Below are positions 34,913 to 44,410 of a stretch of 64,000 nucleotides of DNA, one piece after another; the first letter of the stretch is position 1, and each line of letters opens with the position of its first letter. The position numbers were made by a program, and so were the translations under genes. Source of the DNA: JABLTI01 sp035528035 (GTDB lineage: Archaea; Asgardarchaeota; Heimdallarchaeia; JABLTI01); NCBI GenBank assembly GCA_035528035.1, contig DATKZI010000014.1:310001-374000 (forward strand). Direction: 5' to 3'. The notes below the pieces were generated by a model. The model saw only the letters and a list, made by a program, of their open reading frames with translations, did no database searches and had not been told where the DNA came from.

Positions 34913-35983
34913 ATGGATGATGAATTTATCTTAAAAGGGTTTGAATCAAATTTAACATCTAAAATAATTATTGCCCAACAGAAATTAAAAAAATTGGTTG
35001 AAGAAGTTAAAACTATCGAATTGCCATTATTCGATCTCCCTGATATTGTTAAACCTAAAAAAATTGCGGCTATAGATGGAGGAGGATTCTCAGAGGATTT
35101 GGTGGGTGTAACAATAGTTCCCTCCAGAGCTGCAGGAGCAATTTTCGAGCAAAATGAAAATCCTATATGGATTGAAAAAGAAGATCTTGAGATTTTAACT
35201 ATAGAAGAAGATCCTAAGAATTTTGGTGCTTTATTACGTGATCTTTTAGAAGTAGAAGTTGCTTGTGATCTAATCAGTTATAATCCTGTAGCAATATTTC
35301 TTGATGGCTCTATAACGAATTTTGCTTACAAAGGAATCCCTTTAAGTATTCATCACACTTTAAGAGAAGGAAAGGAAATAGATGAAAGTATTCCTGGATA
35401 TCGTTTTTATCAATTATTTTTAAAGTTTATACGATCAGCTTACAAATTAATAACTGAATGTATAAAGAGAGATATCTTACTTATTGGGGTTTCAAAGGAT
35501 TCCCGAACAGATATTTTAGTGAAACATCTTTTTGCTAACAAGAAAAACAAACCTGCTATAAGTGATACAACCTTTGTAAAAATTAAAGCTGGAAATAGAC
35601 GCTGTTTCACAAAACCAATTGAGTTCACTCCCGAATTAAGAGAAGAAAGAAAAAAAATCTGGGCTGCTGCTAATGTTTTTACTGAAGTAGAACTTCGGAA
35701 ATTTTATCTTAGCTATTTTGTTTTGAAGGAAGGAGCTCAGCCTATCAGAGTTGATTCATTACTTCCTCAAAAACATCGGTTAAGTGAAATTCAAGAACTA
35801 TTATCGACATATCATGATGGTAATGGTTTCATTACTCCTGCATACCTTACTCATAATCGTGCACATATGACAAATGATTATGGTGAACGTATCATTAATA
35901 TTTTAGCAGAAAAAGTTCTTGATGATTCACCTGAAATTTACCAAGCCTTCTTGTCTAAGCGTAGACGTGATATAATTCAATAA
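34913..35983 (+). CDS. nurA: NurA 5'-3' nuclease
   Basis: 356 residues. NurA signatures are present: AAIDGGGFSEDLVGV near the start (metal-binding Asp), AIFLDGSITNF and LLIGVSKDSRTDIL. NurA pairs with the HerA ATPase to resect DNA ends in homologous recombination. HerA is not within this window, although the two are usually adjacent in archaea. It lies 68 bp before the Arf-like GTPase and upstream of PolB, all co-directional. Confidence 0.88.
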   Translation: MDDEFILKGFESNLTSKIIIAQQKLKKLVEEVKTIELPLFDLPDIVKPKKIAAIDGGGFSEDLVGVTIVPSRAAGAIFEQNENPIWIEKEDLEILTIEEDPKNFGALLRDLLEVEVACDLISYNPVAIFLDGSITNFAYKGIPLSIHHTLREGKEIDESIPGYRFYQLFLKFIRSAYKLITECIKRDILLIGVSKDSRTDILVKHLFANKKNKPAISDTTFVKIKAGNRRCFTKPIEFTPELREERKKIWAAANVFTEVELRKFYLSYFVLKEGAQPIRVDSLLPQKHRLSEIQELLSTYHDGNGFITPAYLTHNRAHMTNDYGERIINILAEKVLDDSPEIYQAFLSKRRRDIIQ

Positions 35984-36051
35984 AATATGCTTGTTGAGAT
36001 GGTAGTTACTTATCGAAATGTATTTTATTCATTAAATCAACAATATCTACC

Positions 36052-37047
36052 ATGTCTAAAATAGGAAAAGAGAAAGCACGGGTTGTTCTTTTCTGTGGGT
36101 TATCAAATGCAGGAAAAACAACAATATTGAATATCTTCACAAAAGGAGATGTTTTCAAAACTGCTCCTACATTAGGTGTTTCATTAAGTACTATGGCTGT
36201 TAATAAAGACATGAATTTTCGTATTTTTGATCTCGGGGGGCAAGAAAAATTCCGTGAAGAAATCACTCCTCTTTTACCTTTTGCGGATATAATTATCTTT
36301 GTAATTGATGCATCAAATTTTGAACGGTTGCCTGATGTATCACAAGAATTTAAACGAATTTTAGATAACTCGGATAAGAAACTTACCCCTATTTGTGTTC
36401 TAAGACACAAATCTGATATAAAAAAGACAATTAAAACAACAACCTTGATAAATTCTTTAGGATTGAAAAAAGTTCTCAATAGGAATTGGAATGTTATTAG
36501 CACTAGTGCTGTTACATTGGAAGGATTAACAGAATTATATGGTTGGATCCTAAGAGAAACGATAGGTAGAGAACCAGATTTTAAAATCGAACAGAAAAAA
36601 GAAGAGGAATATACATTCCATTATCCATGCCCAATGATGAAAGAAATGGATGATGGTTCGACTTTTTGTTTAAATCGTGATGAATTTATTGAAACTGAAT
36701 TAACAAGTTTTGGTTTTGAAGATGAAGTCAGTAAAATGGTTTTGACAGCATTACCTGATTTACGAAAAGAATCATTAAAATCAACGGGAAAAGATATTTG
36801 TCCAGATTTTTGTATTTTGAAAAATGGTGAAAAAATTCTTCGTTGCCCTGTAACAAATAGGAAAATAGAAACTCGAGGAATCAAAGTTTCTAAAAAACGA
36901 TATGAATATGCATTATCTCTCTCTCAAATTTATGGTCAAAAAATTGGTTCAGATTTTTGTAGAGAATGTATTTATAAGATCCTTATTTCTCCTGATACGA
37001 TTCTTAGTGAGGAAGATATCAAAAATTTACGAAAATCCTTTTTCTAG
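36052..37047 (+). CDS. Arf-like small GTPase fused to a Cys-rich C-terminal domain
   Basis: 331 residues. Residues 1-175 are an Arf/Sar-type GTPase: P-loop GLSNAGKTT (16-24), switch Thr40, DLGGQEKFRE (60-70, the Arf-type WDxGGQ form) and the STSA-like G5 near 150-153. The G4 position reads RHKSD (118-122) rather than NKxD, so the base-recognising Asn is replaced by His. Residues 185-331 carry Cys193, 206, 250, 254, 265, 303 and 306, suggesting zinc binding. There is no lipidation motif at either end. Arf-like GTPases control membrane traffic in eukaryotes and are abundant in Asgard archaea. It sits between NurA and PolB. Confidence 0.85.
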   Translation: MSKIGKEKARVVLFCGLSNAGKTTILNIFTKGDVFKTAPTLGVSLSTMAVNKDMNFRIFDLGGQEKFREEITPLLPFADIIIFVIDASNFERLPDVSQEFKRILDNSDKKLTPICVLRHKSDIKKTIKTTTLINSLGLKKVLNRNWNVISTSAVTLEGLTELYGWILRETIGREPDFKIEQKKEEEYTFHYPCPMMKEMDDGSTFCLNRDEFIETELTSFGFEDEVSKMVLTALPDLRKESLKSTGKDICPDFCILKNGEKILRCPVTNRKIETRGIKVSKKRYEYALSLSQIYGQKIGSDFCRECIYKILISPDTILSEEDIKNLRKSFF

Positions 37048-37119
37048 TCGTATAATTAAGTAAATACATTTAAAATTAGATTTTCTTAAATTGAAATAGC
37101 TAGCAATCGTAGGTCCAAA

Positions 37120-39870
37120 GTGTTGGTAATGACTCTAACTGAAAAAATCAATTTTATGTTAATAGATTTGGATTATAAAATTGAAGAAATAGATGAATCA
37201 CCAACTATACGATTATTTGGAAAAACAGAGAAAGAACTTGTAATGGTTATTCTCAAAGATTTTTTACCTTATTTTTATGTTACTAAAAAAAAGGATTTAA
37301 TGAATTTCATAACAAATGATTCGATTATTAATACCTGGGTAAAAAGAATTGAGGAGACAATAAGGAAGAAGTATTTTGGTGGTGAAGAATTAAAACTTAT
37401 TAAAGTATATGGATCTAATCCAAGGGAGACACCCAAAATAAGACAAAGATTAGAAAAAGCTGGTTATGAAGTTCATGAAGCAGATATTCCTTTTGTGAAG
37501 AGATTTCTTTTAGACACCAAACTAAGAGGTTTAAATGTACTATCAGTAATTTCTGAAAAAATAATTAAACAAGATAATAAATTAATAATTGAAGCTAGTT
37601 ATCAAAATGTTACAATTAATCCTAAAGATTCAGCTTATTCAGCAGAACATTTTTACAAAATCAAACAATTAGCTTTTGATATAGAAGTCGACCATCAAAC
37701 TGAAACAATACAACAATTATTGGAAGAAAAAAACAAACGGATTACAGCCATATCTTATGTTTGGGGAACAAGCCAATTTTCTCATCAAAATAAAGTACAC
37801 ATTTTAGTAGAAGATTCGGATCTTGCAGAAAGAAAAATCATTGAGGATTTTATTAATACTTTACAAAAAATCCAACCAGATATTTTGATTTCATTTAATG
37901 GTGATAATTTTGATATTCCTTATCTATTAGCTCGAATGAATCATCTACAAATACCAACAAAATTGTTATCGGTATTTCAAGATGATTCTGTTTTTTACTC
38001 AGAGAGAAGTAGATGTTATAGAATTAAAGGACGCATTGCCTATGATATTTCACCTAGAACTTGGGGTATACATCCGATTTCAGGGAAGAAAAGTCTAGGT
38101 GATATTGCTGAAGTTGTTTTAAATAAAAAGAAAATTGAAATTGATAAACCTCTAGGAGTTATTTGGCGTTCCGGTTACATAGAAAATAATCAGGATTACA
38201 AAAAACTCTTCAAAAAATATTCTCAAACTGATAGTATGCTAACTTATGAATTAGCATGGAAATTGGGTGTTCCGGGTTGGCTTGAAGTAATTCGATTGAC
38301 GGGTTATCCTCCTGGTGAAGCACCAGGCAGTACTGAACGCATTCAAGGTGAATTTGAATTGATGCGTTTTGCTGGCCAGCAAGGTGTTTTAATTCCAACT
38401 GCTCCATCGGATGAAGAAGTTGCTCGTAGAAGAATTGAACGAAATAGGAATCCTCATACTGGTGGAACTGTTTTAGTGCCAAAAGGAACAATCCATTTAG
38501 CAGTGATTATTACTGATTTTAGAAGTATGTATCCTTCAGTTTGTGTTTCTCATAATATTGGTGGAGAAACGTTGAAACGTGTTAAGGAGTTAGATAATGC
38601 TGACCCATTGCAATTATTCCATTCAAAACCTCAATCTTGTTTAGCTCTTATGCAAGAGACATTAATTAATCGTCGTGAAGAAACCAAACAAAAAATAAAA
38701 GATCTTAATCAAAAGATTTCAACTATCAAAGACAAAAAATTGCATGATAGACTCTTAGAGGAACTTCAGGTACTTGATAAAGAACAGTATTCATTGAAAA
38801 TTGTTGCTAATTCAATGTATGGAGCACATAATTATATTCGCAGTCGTTTTTATTCCATCACTTTAGGCAATGCAATAACCAATATTGCCAGAACCTATAT
38901 TCTTCGTATGGAAAAACTCTTGATAGAGATTTCGGATAAAATCACTCCAGTTGAGATTATTTATGGTGATACTGACTCGGCATTCATTAAAATTCTTGAT
39001 AGTTCGGTAGTTACTAATATCTATAATGAAACTGAACCTAAAAAAATTGAAAATTATACTAATAAATTAATGAAATTAACTGATACTATTCTTAAACATT
39101 TAAATTCGAAATTTCCAGGAGCAATGGAATTAACACTGGAAGATATTGCTTATAAATTAATTTTCAAACCTAAACGTGCAAAAGCGTATAGCTATTATAG
39201 CATACTAACTGGTAATCTAAATATAACAGGATTTGAAGCTGTTCGTTCAGACTGGTCTACACTCTCTCGTGATGCTCAAAAGAAAATCTTAGAATTAATC
39301 TTAACAGAACCTGTTGTTGTTACTGCTTCAGGTAATATTCCTTCTGAAGATCCCGGACTTATAAAAGCGAAAAATTATCTTACCAAATTAGGTATTAAAA
39401 TTTTCCAGATGCCTATTAGTGATTTATTGCCAAAAGTAGTGATACTTTCACCAATCAAAAAAGCTCCTAAAGATTACAAAGCAAAAACTCCAGCTATACA
39501 AGCTTTTCTTGATTATGCAAAAAAAGAAAATCTTGATCCAGAGAATACTTGGAAAGAATATGATAAATTTCCATGGGTTGTAACTCCCGGTAAAGGATTA
39601 ATTAGCGATCGAGCTAAACATCCAAAATATGTAAATGAAATTGATCGTGAACATTATATTACTGAAATTCTGAGAGCATCTGAAGGATTTGGTGTTCGAG
39701 TGACTTTGCTAGAAGTAAAGAATGCTTTGACAATTGAACCAATTGATGAAATCTTCAAACGTGTCTCAAAGGATGGTAACAGAAAAAATCAAGACGGTCT
39801 CATAGAAGAATCAGATTTAAAGCGTAGAAATAAACAAACAAAAATTAGTGCCTTTTTTGAAAAGGAATAA
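37120..39870 (+). CDS. polB: Family-B DNA polymerase with PCNA-interacting C-terminus
   Basis: 916 residues from GTG 37120 (AGG six bases upstream); an ATG at 37129 is an alternative. The exonuclease has LAFDIEVD (Asp187, Glu189), SFNGDNFDIPYLL (Asp262 and Asp265) and YSQTDSM. The polymerase has DFRSMYPS with Asp466, KIVANSMYGA and YGDTDS with Asp617 and Asp619. All catalytic acids are intact, so it should be an active proofreading replicase. The last residues QTKISAFF (906-913) form a perfect PIP box (QxxIxxFF) for binding PCNA. It follows NurA and the Arf-like GTPase in one direction. Confidence 0.95.
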   Translation: MLVMTLTEKINFMLIDLDYKIEEIDESPTIRLFGKTEKELVMVILKDFLPYFYVTKKKDLMNFITNDSIINTWVKRIEETIRKKYFGGEELKLIKVYGSNPRETPKIRQRLEKAGYEVHEADIPFVKRFLLDTKLRGLNVLSVISEKIIKQDNKLIIEASYQNVTINPKDSAYSAEHFYKIKQLAFDIEVDHQTETIQQLLEEKNKRITAISYVWGTSQFSHQNKVHILVEDSDLAERKIIEDFINTLQKIQPDILISFNGDNFDIPYLLARMNHLQIPTKLLSVFQDDSVFYSERSRCYRIKGRIAYDISPRTWGIHPISGKKSLGDIAEVVLNKKKIEIDKPLGVIWRSGYIENNQDYKKLFKKYSQTDSMLTYELAWKLGVPGWLEVIRLTGYPPGEAPGSTERIQGEFELMRFAGQQGVLIPTAPSDEEVARRRIERNRNPHTGGTVLVPKGTIHLAVIITDFRSMYPSVCVSHNIGGETLKRVKELDNADPLQLFHSKPQSCLALMQETLINRREETKQKIKDLNQKISTIKDKKLHDRLLEELQVLDKEQYSLKIVANSMYGAHNYIRSRFYSITLGNAITNIARTYILRMEKLLIEISDKITPVEIIYGDTDSAFIKILDSSVVTNIYNETEPKKIENYTNKLMKLTDTILKHLNSKFPGAMELTLEDIAYKLIFKPKRAKAYSYYSILTGNLNITGFEAVRSDWSTLSRDAQKKILELILTEPVVVTASGNIPSEDPGLIKAKNYLTKLGIKIFQMPISDLLPKVVILSPIKKAPKDYKAKTPAIQAFLDYAKKENLDPENTWKEYDKFPWVVTPGKGLISDRAKHPKYVNEIDREHYITEILRASEGFGVRVTLLEVKNALTIEPIDEIFKRVSKDGNRKNQDGLIEESDLKRRNKQTKISAFFEKE

Positions 39871-39938
39871 AATTTGAAAAAATTAGAGAGAAATTTTTGA
39901 GGTATAAGATAGAGAAAATAGAAGATAATAGAAAAAAA

Positions 39939-40100
39939 TTAGATAACTGTTTGTTGTTTTTCTATTTTTTCTTTTCTCTTTTCAGAGCTATTAATAATAG
40001 ATTTGACTACCAAATAACCTAGCATAATTGGAATAGCTAAAACAAAGCCACAACAAACTGTGCCCAAGATTTGCCAGCCGACTGAAACACTACCTGCCAT
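39939..40100 (-). CDS. Very small single-pass membrane protein
   Basis: 53 residues from ATG 40100, with GGTGAAG about 8 nt upstream. One membrane helix (ILGTVCCGFVLAIPIMLGYLVV) and a Lys/Glu-rich tail. It fills the gap between PolB and the HAD gene and is shorter than most gene finders accept. The good ribosome-binding site and clean helix plus tail support it; no function is known. Confidence 0.55.
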   Translation of the reverse strand: MAGSVSVGWQILGTVCCGFVLAIPIMLGYLVVKSIINSSEKRKEKIEKQQTVI

Positions 40101-40195
40101 TCATTCTTCACCAATCTTAATTTTTATTTATACTCGTCTCATTACCTTATAAGATTTTTCACTGTTTTTACCTTGTATTATTAATTATAAAATCT

Positions 40196-40870
40196 TTAGT
40201 TAATAGCTAATAATTCTTTTAAAGAGGAAATTAATAGATCAGGATTCTCTTTTTCTACCTCGGTAACTGAATGTTTTCCTGTGGTTACGGCTATTACCTT
40301 CATTCCAGCTTTTTTTGCAGCCAAAATATCATGTGGTGAATCACCAATAACTAAACACTGATTGGGGGGAATTTTCCCTTTTTTTGCAGCTTTCAAAAAA
40401 ATTTCAGGATTAGGTTTTCCTATAGTAATATCCTCACCAGTAATAATCACCTGAAAATAATTTTCAATAGAGGCTTCTTGTAACATTTTAATCACATTAT
40501 ATATAGGAGTTGATGACGCTAAACAAATAGTTAAAGGTAATTTTTTAACGTATTGTAAAAGGTTTTCAGCTCCTGGAAATTTCGGAATATGATTTAATAA
40601 ATTTGTAAGAATTTCTTCTTTTCTTTTTGCTAGAAAGTCTAATTGATTCTTATCATTTTGTAATTCTGGTATTAATGTAAGTAAAGTATCTCGGGGTGTT
40701 CTACCCATATTCTCAGCTATTTTTTCATATGTTATTGGTTTATTTATTTCATCAAATAATAGTTGAAATGCTTGAATGTGTTTATCTAAAGTATCAATTA
40801 AAGTTCCATCTAAATCAAAAATTATTCCTTTAATTTTCCATTGAAGCAAAAAACTATTTAATAAACTCAT
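40196..40870 (-). CDS. HAD-superfamily phosphatase (phosphoglycolate / beta-PGM-like)
   Basis: About 224 residues from ATG 40870, with GGGTG 5 nt upstream; the ATG at 40882 overlaps that site. Motif I is FDLDGTLID, motif II the Ser in CLASST, motif III the Lys in GKPNPEIF and motif IV GDSPHD. A four-helix cap lies between motif I and II. Cap-type C1 members dephosphorylate sugar phosphates or phosphoglycolate, or isomerise hexose phosphates; the exact substrate is not readable. Cytoplasmic. Confidence 0.9.
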   Translation of the reverse strand: MSLLNSFLLQWKIKGIIFDLDGTLIDTLDKHIQAFQLLFDEINKPITYEKIAENMGRTPRDTLLTLIPELQNDKNQLDFLAKRKEEILTNLLNHIPKFPGAENLLQYVKKLPLTICLASSTPIYNVIKMLQEASIENYFQVIITGEDITIGKPNPEIFLKAAKKGKIPPNQCLVIGDSPHDILAAKKAGMKVIAVTTGKHSVTEVEKENPDLLISSLKELLAIN

Positions 40871-41007
40871 CAAAACACCCATTTATCGAATATTAGCAAT
40901 TATTTCTAATACCTTAATTAAGGTTTATCTAAAATAAGTTATATAGTAGAAATTAAAATAAAAATCAACGGTTATTTATTGTTATTGAACAGCATTGGTG
41001 TATTACT

Positions 41008-41685
41008 ATGACTGAAGAACCAAACATTCACTCTGACATTGATGAGCCTGTGAAGACTGAAGAAGAAATTAATATTGATGAGACTGAAAAAGAAGCTGAA
41101 AATAAAGTTAAAGGCCCTTCTTGGAGTGAATTAAAATTTATTCCTAATAAAAAGCGCTTTATAATTTTAACAATTGTAATAAGTGTTCTTGAATTAGGAG
41201 GTTTATTAACATTAGCTTATGCTTTTATTACTGAAGAAAACCCAGCAGGATTTTATGATTTTGGTATTTTTATTTTAGCTCCAACTATGGGATTATTTGT
41301 TTCTTATCTAGTTGCTCATAAAAAGGAAGCTGTTGCTGTTAGTTTTATAAATGCTATAACCTCAATACCTATTTCGTTGATCATTTACATCTTAGTGGAA
41401 AAATATCAAAATTTTCCACAAGCTTTCGTATTTTCTATTATAGAACATTTCGCTGTTCCAGCATTATTTATATTGATACAAATTGGGGTAGCTTTTACGC
41501 TCACACGATTTAGAAGAACATTCTCTTCATTAGCTGATCCTACAATCGAAAGAAAAAGAGATAAGGAATTAGTTGCTGAACTTCGAGCAAGTCGAATTGC
41601 TCGTGGCTTGGAACCTGATCCTGATCAAGCTAAAATATCCGATGAGGTAGAGGAAGAAGAAATTATAGAAAATACAACTAATTAA
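41008..41685 (+). CDS. Four-helix membrane protein with acidic ends
   Basis: 225 residues. An acidic N-terminus (1-38, Glu/Asp/Lys) precedes four membrane segments (about 51-75, 84-100, 108-130 and 140-168), then a basic stretch RFRRTFSS and an acidic tail. Both tails appear cytoplasmic. No family recognised. A GC-rich hairpin 39 bp after the stop may end its transcript. Confidence 0.7.
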   Translation: MTEEPNIHSDIDEPVKTEEEINIDETEKEAENKVKGPSWSELKFIPNKKRFIILTIVISVLELGGLLTLAYAFITEENPAGFYDFGIFILAPTMGLFVSYLVAHKKEAVAVSFINAITSIPISLIIYILVEKYQNFPQAFVFSIIEHFAVPALFILIQIGVAFTLTRFRRTFSSLADPTIERKRDKELVAELRASRIARGLEPDPDQAKISDEVEEEEIIENTTN

Positions 41686-41723
41686 TTTAATTAGGTTTTA
41701 TTTAGAAAAAATATTAGAAATGG

Positions 41724-41746
41724 GGTCGGGGTAATCAGCCCCGACC
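41724..41746 (+). terminator. GC-rich hairpin after the four-helix membrane gene
   Basis: GGTCGGGG 41724-41731 pairs perfectly with CCCCGACC 41739-41746 around loop TAATCAG. It is the most GC-rich spot nearby. No strong T run follows, so it may be a terminator or a processed RNA end. Confidence 0.5.
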
Positions 41747-41884
41747 GAGGTATTTTAATCAAGAGGGATTTGGATCCTTCCTGTATAGTATTTATCAGCC
41801 ATAATTTATACCATGCAAGGGTTCCTAATCGACATATTATATTATACACCAAAATAATTAAGTAATCCTTTTTAACAGTTATAT

Positions 41885-41912
41885 GAACTGTTCAGTGTTT
41901 TTCTGAACAATT
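41885..41912. promoter_or_regulatory. Palindromic operator, copy 1
   Basis: GAACTGTTCAG, a 7-base spacer, then CTGAACAATT. The arms TGTTCAG 41889-41895 and CTGAACA 41903-41909 are exact inverted repeats. The same pair of words recurs at 42203-42229. Confidence 0.6.
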
Positions 41913-42196
41913 TAATAGAATATTTACTTTCCAAAAAGAATATTCTCATAAAGATTAACCTGATTTAGCGTTTTCAATTATAGAGAAAAAAAGCCAAATT
42001 CTCTAAAATTACTATCTTTTCAGAAGAGATGATAGGGAAGGTTGGGGGATTTTTCCCGATATAATCCCCCTGTGATCTAAATGAACTTTTAATTATTGAC
42101 TTGATCACTGTTCAATAAGCTCAAGAAGGTAAAACTTCAATGAATCTTATCTATATTATATATAGTGTAACTTAAGTTAAATTTTCTTTTAACACT

Positions 42197-42229
42197 GTTC
42201 GCGAACTGTTCAGACAATTCTGAACAATT
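42197..42229. promoter_or_regulatory. Palindromic operator, copy 2
   Basis: GTTCGCGAAC (42197-42206, a perfect palindrome) runs into GAACTGTTCAG, a 6-base spacer and CTGAACAATT (arms 42207-42213 and 42220-42226). It lies about 45 bp upstream of the TATA-like element at 42271, as expected for an activator site. Confidence 0.6.
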
Positions 42230-42270
42230 ATCGAATCATTTTTTAACTATTAAATCATAGAAAAATGTGA

Positions 42271-42280
42271 TTTAATATAT
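42271..42280 (+). promoter_or_regulatory. TATA box of the 42315 operon
   Basis: TTTAATATAT lies 35 nt before the TTG start, leaving room for transcription to begin about 10 nt before the gene. It is the closest TATA-like element to the gene. Confidence 0.45.
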
Positions 42281-42314
42281 GAGAGAGAAAAAAGTTAGAA
42301 TGTGATGATGCTAA

Positions 42315-43256
42315 TTGAGAAAAATCAACAGAGTTATTTTTGTACTTTTAACGGTAATTCTATTTATTTCACCTTTATTCATGAAAACAACTCAAATTGT
42401 GTCTCAAGCAAATCTAATAGAGGAAGAGGATTACTTCAAAATTTTTTCTGGTCATTATTATAATTTAATTATTCCAAAAGCTAATGGTCCTGAGATGATA
42501 TTTGAAATTGATGATCTATATAATGTAGATTTAAGATTGAATTACCTTTCAGAATATGATAGTCCTACTATTTATCTTAATTCTTTGAATTATCTTTCAG
42601 GAAAAGGTTATGCCTTAAATGAAATCCAATGGAATATCTATGGTTTATCTGAAACTGATAGAACATATGTTAATTTTAGCAGAGATCACCTTGATAGAGA
42701 TACTTCTTTTGATTTTTCAGCAGTTATTGCATCAGAGAATGAAACATATAATAATTATGAAATTACAGGCTTAAAGGATACTTATCTTCAAATGAACATT
42801 AATAATTGGACCTATTCTTCAGAAATGAGGGGTCTTGCTTTAAATATAATTGCTGAATCCTCTGAGCTTGATGATTATGAACGAATAGGACCTTATGCCG
42901 ATAGTAATACTCAAGAGTTTGTTGTAGAATTATTTTATGGTTCTTATATGTTTGAAATGAGATTCAGACAAATAATTGATCTAATAAAAACAAATGGGGA
43001 TAAAATAGGTGTTTTTTCAAATGTTTATGCTAATTTCAATGTTCAAATAAAAGATAATAATCCTGCAGATTTTTGGATATCTATTCCTTATGTTGAGGAT
43101 ATTAAACAAATAGTACTTGGTTTTGATTGTTCGATTAATATCATTAATACAGAACCAATAACATTAAATTATATCATTTTAACCATAATCGGTCTTAGTG
43201 TTCTTTCTTTTAGTACTCGAATTATTATCAAGAAATATGTGAGGAAGATTAAATGA
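42315..43256 (+). CDS. Secreted protein with C-terminal anchor, unknown function
   Basis: 313 residues from TTG 42315, following a GTGATGATG stretch. Signal peptide at 5-24, a beta-rich ectodomain to about 280 with many Tyr and Asn, then a membrane helix (YIILTIIGLSVLSFSTRIII) and KKYVRKIK. Its stop overlaps the next start by 4 bp (ATGA), so it is coupled to the membrane winged-helix regulator; it may be that regulator's surface partner or co-sensor. No domain family recognised. Confidence 0.7.
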   Translation: MRKINRVIFVLLTVILFISPLFMKTTQIVSQANLIEEEDYFKIFSGHYYNLIIPKANGPEMIFEIDDLYNVDLRLNYLSEYDSPTIYLNSLNYLSGKGYALNEIQWNIYGLSETDRTYVNFSRDHLDRDTSFDFSAVIASENETYNNYEITGLKDTYLQMNINNWTYSSEMRGLALNIIAESSELDDYERIGPYADSNTQEFVVELFYGSYMFEMRFRQIIDLIKTNGDKIGVFSNVYANFNVQIKDNNPADFWISIPYVEDIKQIVLGFDCSINIINTEPITLNYIILTIIGLSVLSFSTRIIIKKYVRKIK

Positions 43257-44410
43257 AAAGAAATAACTTTGTTTTAAGATATAATTTGATATTCTTAATC
43301 TTATTGCTTATAATTGTACAGATAAATTTTCAAGTAAATTCAGTTGGTTCACAGAATGAATCATTACTTAATCAAAAAAATATTTCTACAATGAATATCA
43401 AATCTGATGACAAAAAAATAACAAGTTTATTCAATCCTTCTCAAACTAATAATCCAAATCTTACAAGAATAATTTATGATATCTATTTTACCATACATAC
43501 AAATGGTAAAGATGTTAGTATTTCATCTCATTTTACCTATCAAAATGTAGGTGAAGATGATGTTAATTATATCATTCATTTAATTGATTTAACGACTATA
43601 TTGGTAGAAAGTAGAATTTCTACAATAAATGTCTATGATGCTTTCGGTATCCTAGAATATAAATGGAATATAAATGGAAATGTAAATCTAGTAAATGTTA
43701 CTTTACTAAATCCAATTCAAGAAAACGAATATTATTCTTTTACAATTGATTATCTACTTGAAAAGGCAATCATTCAAAATAGTGATATTGTTCAAAGCTC
43801 AATTTTACAATGGGCGATTACTCATGATGAAAATATTGAACAATTTTCATTAATTCTTACTTTACCAGTTAAATACACACTTTTTAACCAATCAGCTTTA
43901 GATCCAGAACCAGATTACAAGTCAGCAGATGGTCGAAGACTCGAGTGGCACTTTTACAATATTATTAATGATTTAACACAATCTTGGATAATTCGATTTA
44001 GTATCTATGAGACATCAAATGTACCTATCGATCCTATCGGCAAAGGTTTTTGGCTAGGTTTAGTAGCTACTTTTATCATTGGAATAATACTTGGTGGATT
44101 AGCAGTATTCTTCATTTTAAAATCTAGAACTGATACTGAGAGAAAAGAAATAGTTGAAACCTTACTTTCTTCACCAGAAAAAGAAATTTTACGAATAATA
44201 AAAAACCAAAATGGTGTTACGACTCAAAGTAAGATAACCTCAGAATCAGGTTTCTCTAAAGCTAAAGTATCTTATTATTTAACTGAGTTAGAAAATAAGG
44301 AAATCATTTCCAGAGAACGTTGGGGGAGAATGAATAGAATTAGAATAATTGATGGTTCTGTAGATAAAGTATATTTTTCTAGTGAAGATAAAGAAAAGAA
44401 AAATGAATAA
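43253..44410 (+). CDS. Membrane-tethered winged-helix transcription regulator
   Basis: 385 residues. Signal or first membrane segment at 10-25, an ectodomain (60-255) of beta-sandwich type, a membrane helix at about 264-290 with Gly-rich spacing (FIIGIILGGLAVFFIL) and a cytoplasmic winged helix (about 300-375): EKEILRIIKNQNGVTTQSKI is helix 1-2, FSKAKVSYYLTELENK the recognition helix and ISRERWGRMNRIRI the wing. This is a one-component receptor that could pass an outside signal directly to DNA. The inverted repeats upstream of this operon are natural candidates for its binding sites. Confidence 0.8.
   Translation: MKRNNFVLRYNLIFLILLLIIVQINFQVNSVGSQNESLLNQKNISTMNIKSDDKKITSLFNPSQTNNPNLTRIIYDIYFTIHTNGKDVSISSHFTYQNVGEDDVNYIIHLIDLTTILVESRISTINVYDAFGILEYKWNINGNVNLVNVTLLNPIQENEYYSFTIDYLLEKAIIQNSDIVQSSILQWAITHDENIEQFSLILTLPVKYTLFNQSALDPEPDYKSADGRRLEWHFYNIINDLTQSWIIRFSIYETSNVPIDPIGKGFWLGLVATFIIGIILGGLAVFFILKSRTDTERKEIVETLLSSPEKEILRIIKNQNGVTTQSKITSESGFSKAKVSYYLTELENKEIISRERWGRMNRIRIIDGSVDKVYFSSEDKEKKNE

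Larger units (their letters stand above)
41747..42314. other. Gene-free region rich in inverted repeats
   Basis: More than 560 bases without a gene. Besides the operators listed separately, it holds stems TAGAGAA 41981-41987 / TTCTCTA 41999-42005 and GGGGGATT 42044-42051 / AATCCCCC 42063-42070, a palindrome AGAATATTCT 41937-41946 and a half site CTGTTCA at 42108. It may contain a non-coding RNA as well as control sites for the downstream operon. Confidence 0.5.
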
